NCBI RefSeq assembly: GCF_032854445.1
Contig: NC_088300.1
Span: 26,393,608 to 26,457,607 of the forward strand
DNA: 64,000 nt
Reading direction: 5' to 3'
Origin: Liolophura sinensis
Lineage: Eukaryota > Mollusca > Polyplacophora > Chitonida > Chitonidae
Shown here: positions 18,558-29,117 of the stretch, piece after piece
Layout: each line of letters starts with the position of its first letter
Position numbering within the stretch: position 1 is the stretch's first letter
Program-made: the position numbers and the translations under genes
The notes under the pieces: generated by a model
What the model was told of the DNA's origin: nothing
What the model saw: only the letters and a program-made list of their open reading frames with translations
The model's database searches: none

Positions 18558-20483
18558 CACCAGATAATAGAAGGAGGCCCTGGGCTCTCCTGAGAGTATT
18601 ATGTACAAATATCCTAGTAGACTGCATTCAAGAAGTGGACCGAGACCTTGAGGAGTACAAAATTTATCATTCCATGCAAGTAGAAGAAGTCTGAAATGAA
18701 TTGACGGTTTAAGGTTTCAACTAGATCTTAAGATACATATATAATGTTAGTGGGCAGAGACGAACGACTCTCCAAGCCTAAATTTCGGTGAAGTGAGGTT
18801 TTCTTTTTTTACGTAGGCTGTCATAACCAAAATGCCTTCTGCATTTTTCTTTCAAAGGGCTTTTATCTATCAGCCCAACACTCTTCGAATAATATGAAGT
18901 CAGTAAACATATAAATCCAGGAGATTAAATGACAGTATGGTAGAATGCGTGTTGGAATCGTGCAGAGATGAATTGTCACATACAGACATTTCCGTAACAA
19001 GTCCCCCAGCCCCCGCTTGGGGCGTGAGCACCCCAGTCTACATTATTTGCTTTTCTTATCCCAGTCCGGTTTTTCTACCTGCCTTTTTCACAATATTAAG
19101 TTTCACTGCAGGTAAAGTACAGCTATAGGTATAACAGTCAATGTATTGTGGCATAGCTTCGCACTTTTACATTTCTAGCATTAGGTGGACTATTGAACCG
19201 GTGCGTTTATGCATGTATACGTATGTGTAAGACCATTAACGTTAAAATCCAAGACAAAAAAGAAAACAATACGTTATAAATGACTACAGCATATATGTCA
19301 AAACCAGAGCAGTGACAAATGTGGGATAATTGGAAGATGGACACGCTTACTACGAAATCCGGCCTCCTGTGAATTTATCACAGTTAGGGTTTTATTCCAA
19401 CTGCCTCATTGTTCACATATATACTTAAACAGTAGCACGTACACGTCCCCATCGCCATAGCAGCGTTGTTTAAGGAGAATTAGGTAAAAGTCAGGTAATA
19501 CACAATCCCATTAAAACAATGCAAGGCGAATGCTTAGTCCACCACCAGACTCCTTCTTTGTACAAGAACACTAAATGAAAAACTGCAACTAAAACCAGTT
19601 TGCTTGGGCTATAAACGGAAAGACTCTTGAAAAACTATGTAAAAACCTGCCTTTCCTTTTGTTTTTTAGGTTCTTGGGCCGAATTAAATGTCAGTAAGAG
19701 CTTAAATTTTACTGTGGGTCGTCGTGGTCGCATTGGTATGATGGGTGCCAATGATGTAAAGCCGAGTTTTTCTGCTTTGGCCTCCACATCAATGGCATTA
19801 AAAGTGTTCCCTAAAGCCTAACTTAGAATTCATCTGGCTGCGTTTTAGTCAGTTCATTCAGAACACCCACATTTAACTATAATTTTACATATAGTTTCAT
19901 TGGTGTTTTTTTGACTGCCGCTAACTTCATTTCCCTATATTTTTCTGTCCACAATACATTTAAATTCTGATTTAATGCTTTCAAGCTTTTTCATAATACC
20001 ATAATGTATATACAACAAAAAACACAACCAATTAAATAAGACAAAGTGCCATTAACGTATACATCAACGCCAACCTGTTTACTGTTCTCAGAAGTCGTCT
20101 TCTTTTCCGCGAATCTACGGCTTCCCCGCGTTCTCGGGATGTTTTTAATGAGATAATCTACAAGGACTATTCCACCCGGTCTTTGTCTTTCATTTTGAAT
20201 TCCTATTGTACATTTTACAGTGATTGAATCAATTCTGTATCATTTGTGTTACTGTGTGACATTGTTATTGTTCATGCTAGTGGACTTCGGACTGTTGGTC
20301 TACAAAACGTGCACGAGCCCAGGTTTCGATCTCAGGCTTGGCTGAAAATTGTCACACCTTTATTAGTGGGGTGTGGTTCACGGATTATAGAAGGCAACAC
20401 AGCCTTGACATTTTGCATTTATGAATGTATTGTAACCCATGCATCTGAAAATCCAAAAGTGAGCCTGACATTACCTTAGGCTT

Positions 20484-20732
20484 TTATTTTATTTATTTAT
20501 TTGATTGGTGTTTTGCACCGTATTCAAGAATATTTCACTTATACGACGGCGGCCAGCATTATGGTGAGAGGAGACCGGGCAGAGCCCAGGCGAAACCCAC
20601 GACCATCCGCAGGTTGGTGACAGACCTTCCCACGTACAGCCGTGGAGGAAGCCAGCATGAGTTGGACTTGAACTCACAGCGACCACAATACGCGGCGCTA
20701 ACGTGCTAACCGACTGACCCTCCCCCCCTTAG
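20484..20732 (-). mobile_element. SINE family 1, near full length
   Basis: Tail, core, body and tRNA-like head (B-box region TTGGACTTGAACTCACAGCG, end GCTAACCGACTGACCC) are all recognisable. Confidence 0.88.
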
Positions 20733-21376
20733 GCTTTTAGTTTCCTTTTACCTTTAGGTGTGTTTATAGCAGACACATATTCATTTGAAGTACTCGCGTA
20801 CCAATATACTATGACCTAGAATTCTAGCTTGTTTTTGTGAAAGAAAGTGAGGTTTTAGGTTAAGCTACAGCATTCAGGGAAAAAGATTTTAGATAGAAAA
20901 TCAGAACTTGTATTTGAATCAGTGAATCATATTCGGCTTGATCCATTCAAAGGGGCTGGCCACTTCAAGACCTCGGCGAAGGCGTAAGTTCTTTAACCCA
21001 ATAAGCCGTTTTATATAGTGAACGACCGAACACACCCAAATGCATTAATGCTTGAGGCGTATGCTGATAGCTCAATGTAAAACACAGTACACCGTGTACT
21101 GATTCAAACGCGCTGTCCGTTTACATTTACCTATTGAAAAGAGGGCTATTCAGGATCTGTAAGTATATGTAGTCCTCGCAAACAAACTAAAGCGCCTACG
21201 CAGCAGGGAAAATTTTATCTGCCTAAACTTGGCATCAAATCTCTCCTTTTTCTTGGAATTTCCTGACTTCATTTGTGTTCATTAAATATACCATTGTAGT
21301 AACGTAGCTTGTTTTATGTCGTTCACTCCTATGTAACTGATTCTACCTGTACTACTATTTTATCCGTCTGTCTGTC

Positions 21377-21510
21377 AAAAACCTGCGGATGGACGTGGGC
21401 TTCCCCTAGGCTCTGAACGGTTTCCTCCCACCATAATGCTGGCCACCGTCGTATAAGTGAAATATTCGAGTGTACGGCGTAAAACAGCAAACAAATAAAT
21501 AACTAAATCT
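21377..21510 (+). repeat. SINE family 1, headless copy
   Basis: It runs from AACCTGCGGATGGACGTGGG through the core GTCGTATAAGTGAAATATTC to CAAACAAATAAATAA. Confidence 0.85.
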
Positions 21511-22205
21511 TAGATATATCCAATGAAATATGGCTGTTAAAAAGAAATTCACTATACCAGTTAAGTAGTATAGGCAAACCTAAGAGTTCTGGTCATGGCC
21601 TGATCATGACGAGTGAGGTCCAGTGTTCAAATCTAACTCATGCACCCGGGTTAGTCTATAATGTTACACCAATTAAATACATATACACTTCAAAAGCAAA
21701 CTTGTCATATTTACCTGTTTCTGTAACTTGTACACATACATGTACTTAAATATAGCCATTACCTTGTCAGCGACATTTATATAATTAAGGCTCAACATAC
21801 ATAAACACGTGATGGAAAAGGCGCCATACATTGGCTAATATCATCTGTATCCCAGTTCAAACATCCGTGGTGATTTTACAAGCTGTGATTCTCATTATAA
21901 TTTAAAGGGTTTTTTGACATCACAAAATGAGAAAATATTACACGATTATGGCCTTCGCGTGATTCCAGCGGTGTTGTCACAACATGCCCCAAGTATAAGC
22001 ATTAAACGCCTATTGTGAACATACATGTATATGCCTAGCCCTCCGCAAAGGAACTAGACAGATACATAGAGACGAACTGGAAATATTGTGTGGAACATTC
22101 GTTGTGTATGATTTTGCCACAAGTGAAAGAAAAACTCAATGAAAAGAAATCACCTGTAAAAAGACTGTGATTTTGCAAGGTGCGCATAGCTTAAGGTAAT
22201 AATTT

Positions 22206-22293
22206 TGTTCATTTCATTGGTGGTTTACACCGCGATATGGTAGCAGGAAACCGGGCAGAGTCCGGGGGAAACCCACGACCATCCGCAGGTTGG
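22206..22293 (-). repeat. SINE family 1, internally deleted
   Basis: Tail remnant TTCATTGGTGGTTTACACCG is joined directly to AGGAAACCGGGCAGAGTCCG and CACGACCATCCGCAGGTTGG. The core between them is missing. Confidence 0.75.
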
Positions 22294-22344
22294 ATCCTTT
22301 ATGTTAAGATGATCTCTTTTATTATTATTATTAAAGATTATTTA

Positions 22345-22540
22345 AGGATTGACTATAATATTTTTAGGTTTATTGGGGTATAAACGAAAAAGCCGCTGAA
22401 CAAGCTGTATGAATCCGCGTAGAAAACATTTCTCATAGTGTGGAATGAAAGTAAAACATCAGATAACATTCTTTTATTCCTAAAATTCAATTATAAGTAT
22501 TGACTGTAATATTTTTAGGTTTATTGGAGTATAATTTAAT
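22345..22540. repeat. Interspersed repeat, copy 1
   Basis: The motif TTGACTATAATATTTTTAGG with TTTATTGGGGTATAAACGAA is followed by ACATTTCTCATAGTGTGGAA and TGAAAGTAAAACAT. The same blocks recur about 920 bases downstream. A second TTGACTGTAATATTTTTAGG lies at about 22,500. No coding capacity was seen. Confidence 0.6.
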
Positions 22541-23345
22541 TTTCCCGAATTTACGCTTGTAAAGCGCATTGCGATTGGTTAAATTTTTGCCTTTATTCTC
22601 CAATAAATCGAAAAAAATGAACACACGGCCACTTTTTCTAAGAATGGAACTGAAACAGACTGATGGCGCGTCATGTAAAATGACAAACAGAACACTATAA
22701 ACATATCTGCTTTCTTATGTATTATATTCACATTTGTAAACAGGAGCATTAGTACAAATTCTACGGATAATCTAGGATGAATTAAGGTTGTTTAAACGGC
22801 AGTGTATACCTCAATATAAACTTGATCACAAATAGGCAGATACGTATGCATCGCCAGGTGTGAGTGCTCACCAAAATAAGCCAGTTTGATCAAAATCACT
22901 TACCAACTGATGTTTAAAAATACACTGTTGTTTTTGGATAAGCAGTATGTTTGAAATACTGAGGTATTATCCATATGCTACAACTACACGTGTTTTGAAA
23001 TTGGCTTGACGAAGTCACCTTCCGTATATCTTTGGTGTGCAACAACAATAACAGAAGTCCGTTATGAACAGCTTAAATACCTTGTCGCCTGAAAAATGCG
23101 CCTCATGAAATAAATTCAACTCCCTCTGCATCGCCCAACTTCAAATTCTTCAAATGTTTTTAGAAAAATGTTTTCTCAATTCTTTTTGAAACGACCCACA
23201 GATGTAAACTTTGCCTTTTCATTTGGCTCGCTCTGCACGTGACGTTGCTTAGTAACGGTAAAACGTTGATCACCAATTTCATTGGTCATTCATAAAATCT
23301 GGATTCTGGAGCTTGTGGCGTTCCCTTCTTCAAAACAACAGACTA

Positions 23346-23572
23346 ACATTTCTCACAGTTTGGAATGAAAGTAAAACATTACATAACATCCTTTTATTCT
23401 TTAAATTAAATTGACTGTAATATTTTTTGGTTTAGTGTGGTATAAACCAAAAAACCGTTGTGCAAACTTTTTTACGAACCACTACGCAGATTCCTTAGTT
23501 TGCACAGCGGTTGTTTCGTTTATACCCCAATAAATCTAATAAATATCGCCGTCAATCCTTAAAACTGTCCAT
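23346..23572. repeat. Interspersed repeat copy 2 with long inverted repeat
   Basis: The ACATTTCTCACAGTTTGGAA block is followed by an imperfect palindrome (about 23,411-23,555). The left arm TTGACTGTAATATTTTTTGG...AACCGTTGTGCAAAC pairs with GTTTGCACAGCGGTTGTTTC...ATCGCCGTCAA around a spacer of about 30 bases. Its form suggests a non-autonomous DNA element (MITE). Confidence 0.6.
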
Positions 23573-25455
23573 TTATAAATGACTCCTGCTCTGCACATCT
23601 CCCGTTTTATAACAACGAACAGTAGAATGCGTAATCTTTTACTAGATTAACGTATGTACATGAATTTCACACGTTAGCACTTTTAACTATTTCATTATAG
23701 AACGAACATCAAAATGTGTATTCTTTACTGGTATAGAATGACTTTCACGTGGTGGCAGTTTTAACAATAAACAGGGCGAATTTACGTGTTTGTATTTCTG
23801 TCAATCCAAGGCCAACAATATATCGCTGTGTGCAGATCTAGCTACAGGTTTTGGCTCCTGTTCATTTTCAGTCCTGTCACACTCTTAAGAGTCTGAATAC
23901 AAGTCCTGTTTTCGGTATTATGTCGTATTTCCACTGTTGGCAGGGTTAAACTGACACAGGCATGTATAGTGATCTATGTGCGCAAGTTTAAGTTGAATGC
24001 GCTGCCGAAAATTTGGTATTTTAAGAATAACTCACTTTTGCGATGACTGTCAGGTTTAGAGACGGAGGAAACAGACACAGCCCAGAGGGGAAACCACCGC
24101 GCCTCCCACAGCATGATAAACCCGCTGACAAAGGCCGCATTCCAGCTGGAGGACACTGGTTTTGATTTGTGTGGTCGTATAAAGAGCTTGTGTACTCTAT
24201 AGAAAACTCAGCGAGGAAGTCTTACAACAGGTATTTATTTGATTCTAAATTGTACCGTACATTTCAGGAACTTTAAAAGTGGAGAAACAAAACATGGTGT
24301 AAACTTCAGATGAAAAAATGCAAAAGTTATTTGTAAATATGGTCTTCAATATTTTTAAGTCTGGAAATCAGTTTGGTATGGTGAGTATTTAGAAGCACAT
24401 CTAGGTATCGTTTACAAAATAATGGTAATGTTTATTTTTTAATATTTTCCTAAATGTTATCATATTTCAGATTTAAGGCCTGTGTTTAGATATACAGGGC
24501 AAATTTACATACAAATAAATCTATCAGGCATGCATCACATCCTCATTTGGAACATTATTATGAAAAAACGATATAAACCAAGAAATGATTTAAAATACCA
24601 ACATACGAAATTATTTTCAAATGTCTTTTTCACTTTCAATATTTACTCATAACTTTTCACCTTTTTATTTGAAACTTTGCATCATTTTTTTGCTTCCTTC
24701 TCTAATACATCGTTTCTTGCCGCTGATTTTTACAAATTCCGAGAACGTTTCCCTTGGTTGAAGGGCGAATTGCATGAAAACGGCAAGAAACGAGTTAAAA
24801 TCAAAACAGTTAGTTTTGATTTTAAGTCAAAAAAATTGGAAGTGTGAATTATACGTATAACGCTGGAAGCAGAAATTTTATACATGAAACAAAGGTTATG
24901 CTTAAGACAAAAATGTCACAATATATGACTTCAGAAACGAAAAAAGTACTCCTTAAACAGAAGTTATAAACGTTGACTCCGATTTGTAGGATTGGCCTCA
25001 GAGATTTTTTTTCTCATTAAAAAAAACCCCGCAAGCTAATCTTGTCTGCTGTTTGGACCATTGGTACTCCAGCAGGCTTTTACAAATATCACTGTTTACA
25101 AGTATTTACAACTATCACCGAGCAAATTCCACACAATATACATGCAGGGAAACCATTGTGAGTGCTGTCATCCGTATTTATACTGTAAAATGATTCCTTC
25201 CTTTATAACTCTCAATCACTTGACATCGGGCCAAAAGTTGAAAAAAAGAAACCTGACGTAGGAACCCGTAAGTGAATTTAAGACTAATGGAAATTTAAAA
25301 GGCTATTTGATGACGGAATGAGCCTTCATTCCATGAATGTGTCACAGCATAAGCTTAACGTCCACCCAATACTTATGTACAACGATGATCGTTTATTCCT
25401 CCTCTGCCTCTTTAGCATAAGTTTGAGTGTTAACTCTGCATTCATGGGATTAATA

Positions 25456-25960
25456 CGGTGGCGGTGGACGGTATACGACATTTTCCTTTTTTCTTAACCT
25501 TTGTAACTTTTTCCACGGTTTTCACCTAGGTGGAAAAGGTTTTCACCCAGGTGGAAACTCACGTGATGCAAGAAGCCTCGTTGTCGTTTCCGTGGGCAGA
25601 ATGATGATGAAATACAACATGTAAGAACTTCAGCATGACAGAGAAAGGCGTGGAAGAGACAAGTCACATGGAATTCCACACGACCTCCCTATAGAGTGTC
25701 CCCAAAATTTTATCTGTGGTCAAAATGATTTCATCTTCCATTAATAACCCGTCCTAAAGTTCGGCTGCCCACGGAAAACTTTTTCACACACGTGAAAACC
25801 TTTTCCACCCAGGTGAAAACCTTTTCATCTGGGTGAAGACGTTTTCACCCAGGTGGAAACCTATTCACCTGGGTGAAAACAAGTGGAAACCTAAGAAGAA
25901 GGGAAAATGTCGTGGAAACCTAAGAAGAAGGGAAAATGTCGTACACGGGCCACCATAGAT
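25456..25960. repeat. Fold-back element with internal palindromes
   Basis: The outer arms GGTGG...ACGACATTTTCC (left) and GGGAAAATGTCGTAC...CCACC (right) are inverted. Inside, both ends hold arrays of roughly 19-base palindromic units of the type TTTTCACCCAGGTGAAAA (25,500-25,560 and 25,785-25,885). The right end has an exact duplication of about 29 bases containing GTGGAAACCTAAGAAGAAGG. No protein is encoded. Confidence 0.55.
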
Positions 25961-26273
25961 TAACTACAAGAAGAGTGTTCTGACTTCAATTCGACTTAAA
26001 TTTCAAGGTAATGCGTAGCGTAAGGCATAATAGCGTTGAAATTGTTATGATTTTGTCGTAGCGCTTGCTAAGTGAGTCAAATTTCAACCCCTCGGGCCAA
26101 CGCACAAATAGGTGTTAAAATCTTATCTGAAATTTTTATTTCAGTCAAAACTGGTATAATCTACGACTTGAGTCAAATGTCTATATCGTAAAACTGAACT
26201 AGTTTTTGCTTCCTCCGTTAACACGGCGATGTACGGTGAAATTCTATGTGAACGTCTTGATTCACCAAGGGCT

Positions 26274-26278
26274 ACTAT

Positions 26279-26321
<43 letters not shown>

Positions 26322-26366
26322 TTTGATTTGATTTGTTGTTTTACGTGGTGTTTGAGAATACCAAAG
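26274..26366 (-). repeat. SINE family 1, 3' tail with long (TTTA)n
   Basis: About eleven TTTA units precede GATTTGATTTGTTGTTTTAC and a degraded core. Confidence 0.65.
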
Positions 26367-26813
26367 GTTAACTTCAGATACTTAAAGAAATCGACTTGGA
26401 TATGTTTAAGGACATAACACTTGATCATTGCATGGTTAAGGACGTACACAAGAATGTTTCACTTCTCAGTTTTGTGGGTGGTGAAAGACAAACTGCACGG
26501 GAAGGGTTAACCACGATCTTTGGCAAATTGCTGACGAGCTTTCCAGCATGTAACTTATACTGACACGTGCGACCTATTGGTGGTAGACAAATGATCTTTA
26601 TCAAACGTTAGACTGCGCATGCGGTCGCCGTCGGCCGCGTTTATGTCAGTACAAAGACCCCATTATAACAATGACAACACTGGACTCAACTTTAGCAGTT
26701 AGAACTAAAGAGAAAACACATGGTTTAATCTTGTTGAAAATAAACATCATATCTTTGAAGTTGTTTAACGTCAAGCAGTTGTGTTTAGCACTTGTTTTAT
26801 TTATCTATTTCCG

Positions 26814-27080
26814 TACATGGGAAGGTCTGTCAGCAACGGTCAGTGGAAGGCCGTGGCTTTCCACCGGGCTCTGCTCGGTTTCCTGCCACCGTAATGCTGG
26901 CCGCCGTCGTAGGTTGATACAAACACACGACCATCCACAGGTTGCTGGAGACTTTCCCACGTACGGCCGGAGAGGAAGCCATGTGAGCCGGATTTGAACT
27001 CACAGGGACCACGTCGATGGGAGACTCATGGATCATTGCGTCGCGCTGGCGTGCTAACCACCTCGGCCACGGAGGCCCCT
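26814..27080. repeat. Two SINE family 1 fragments in inverted orientation
   Basis: 26,814-26,911 reads in plus orientation (GGTTTCCTGCCACCGTAATG CTGGCCGCCGTCG). 26,912-27,080 reads in minus orientation through a complete tRNA-like head (CTCGGCCACGGAGGCCCC). The two are directly joined. Confidence 0.75.
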
Positions 27081-28045
27081 CGTTGGTTTTATAGTGAGAA
27101 GCTAAACTGTGTTATATTTATCTACATATGTACAATAACATAAATTACTATAAAACTACGTTTCAGTCTACATCGTCATAAAATTGCTATAGGTGACTAC
27201 ATAGGCTGTTGACTGTTTAGTATACAACGGTGGTCATTGGTTATATTATGTGTAAATCAAGTACCCACACATCCTCCTTTATTACAAGCTAATTTAATCC
27301 TGCATATCACAGCGTATTAATGTTCATGTTTGCCAACTAAACGGAACTGAAGAAAGAAGCGTGTCAGTGGTGTATAATACTGAAAGCATTGGCATCAATC
27401 ATCGCACAAGAGGAAGCCCCATTAAGCTGCCATATGTATAGATTGAATGACATGGAGGGTTCACTGAGTTAGAAAATGTTCCGGGCATAAATACTCTGAC
27501 AGCGCTGCTATACGTTATCTCAACTTTGAACTGAGTTGAGCGCTTTAGTTAACAAACGCCCACGGATTGCGCTGTCAGCACATGCGTTACTGAAACGGAG
27601 TCAAAGGTTATTTGAAAAGCAAGAAAGCTCTCATGACACATTCCTCCCACCAGACTTAATTCCGCTGTTGTATGGTACGCTATACGGTATCTCGCCAGAC
27701 AAGTTTGCATTCGTTATCCTGTATAATAATTTCACGTTTCACTTTGTTCATTTCACGACTGTTATAATATTGTGATTAAAATCAGTGTTTTGAGACTAGT
27801 CTGATTTTGAGCCTCAGTCTTTTACTGCGTTGCTTCTGTCTATGGGCGTGTCACCAGAAGTATTCACTTCCTCCACCGCTGTGATTATGTGTTTTGTCGG
27901 GGTTGATTTGCATGTCTGTCAGGAACTTTTTTGAAAACAATTATGCGTTTTGATAGCAAGCACTAATCCATTACATGTTAATACTGATTTTGAATCAGTA
28001 TTAACCTGATTTTGATCCTTAGCTTTGTGGTGTGTTGGCTTTGTC

Positions 28046-28150
28046 TAGGCATGAATTGGACTTGAACTCACAGAGATCGCATTGGTGAGAGACTCTTGTC
28101 ATTGTGCTGCTTTTGAACGCTAACTTCTTGGCCACACAGCCTCCTCAGTA
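28046..28150 (-). repeat. SINE family 1, head fragment
   Basis: Only the tRNA-like part remains: TTGGACTTGAACTCACAGAG ATCGCATTGGTGAGAGACTC, ending near GGCCACACAGCCTCC. Confidence 0.7.
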
Positions 28151-28265
28151 TACTTGGCCTGTGAGCTTATATGCAAAGAACAAAGCCTGGGAAGTACCGA
28201 GATTGCCGATTTTCAAGTTTTCATCATGACCTGAGTAATCACGTCATATGGCTCCATCAGTAAGG

Positions 28266-28534
28266 GGGCCTCCGTGGCCGAGGGTGTTAGCACACCAGCA
28301 CGGTGCAATGACCCAGTAGCCTCCCACCAATACGGTCGCTGTGAGTTCACGTGTAGCTCATGGTGGCTTCCTCTGCAACCGTAAGTGGGAAGATCTTCCA
28401 GCAACCTGCGGACGGTAGTGGACTTTCCCCGCGTTCTGCCCGGTTTCCTCCCACCATAATACTGGCCGCCGTCGTATAAGTGAAATATTCTTGGATACGA
28501 CGTAATACATCAATGAAATAAACAAATAAATCGA
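28266..28534 (+). mobile_element. SINE family 1, full-length copy
   Basis: This is the best complete copy. It has a head GGGGGCCTCCGTGGCCGAGG with TGTTAGCAC (A-box-like), a B-box-like region near CGCTGTGAGTTCACG, the body CAGCAACCTGCGGACGG, the core CCGTCGTATAAGTGAAATAT and the end CATCAATGAAATAAACAAAT. The head is tRNA-derived, so transcription by RNA polymerase III is expected. Confidence 0.88.
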
Positions 28535-28895
28535 TTAGCAAGTTTATGGAATTCTTCATTAATGGTGTTTAACACCCGGAGTCAGCCCTTCACGTCAACA
28601 AGGTGCCGTTTCCCAAGTAATGGCGATACAGCTGTAGTACAGCTGAATTTACTATTGTTCTCTTGGGATGAATGAATTATACGTTACCACTTCGCCCACA
28701 AAATGTCACCGTAAGTGTAGGAATGAACAACACACTACACAACTTAAGGCGGAAATATTTTCCGCAGGAAAAGTTCCCAGTTGGAAAATTACATATCAGC
28801 GAACAAAACGAGAAACTGTGAGTTTCAACATTTTACTTCAGTATAATGTGTCAGTAAACCTGTACCAGAGCATGGGCTGAGAAGCAAAGTAGTTA

Positions 28896-29117
28896 CTAGT
28901 ACCCGTGGGCGGATAGGTGCAGGTTAAAATTGTAGTCCGAGTTGCCTACGCTAAAGTGCTCTGTTTGTATTACTTGTCCGTTCCTCTTGATGTACACGTC
29001 GTAATCTCCGGCGAAAGCCCGCACAGAGTAAGTACTTCCTCGGGTCAGTTGGTGCTTGTCGTACGTCTTCCAGTCCTGACTCATGAGTTTTAGGAACCTC
29101 TCTCCGGCAGCGTTAAT
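28896..29117 (-). CDS. GH10 gene: last exon, C-terminal segment
   Basis: The exon starts after TTTTGTGCAG and reads INAAGERFLKLMSQDWKTYD, the end of the barrel, then a tail of about 55 residues (STYSVRAFAGDYDVYIKRNG and onward, ending SAHGY) that looks like beta strands. It ends at TGA. A long minisatellite-filled intron separates it from the preceding exon. Confidence 0.88.
   Translation of the reverse strand: MNAAGERFLKLMSQDWKTYDKHQLTRGSTYSVRAFAGDYDVYIKRNGQVIQTEHFSVGNSDYNFNLHLSAHGY

Larger units (their letters stand above)
18600..28895. other. Intergenic region rich in repeats
   Basis: No gene with recognisable domains was found on either strand. The region contains several SINE fragments, a diverged repeat pair (22.3-23.6 kb), a fold-back element (25.45-25.96 kb) and unique AT-rich DNA. 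Short ORFs such as 27,536-27,775 and 20,246-20,479 have no supporting features. Confidence 0.5.

Noticed and set aside
23974-24156. Possible further SINE copy (GAGGAAACAGACACAGCCCA and following)
   Set aside because: Similarity to family 1 is too weak to support without alignment.
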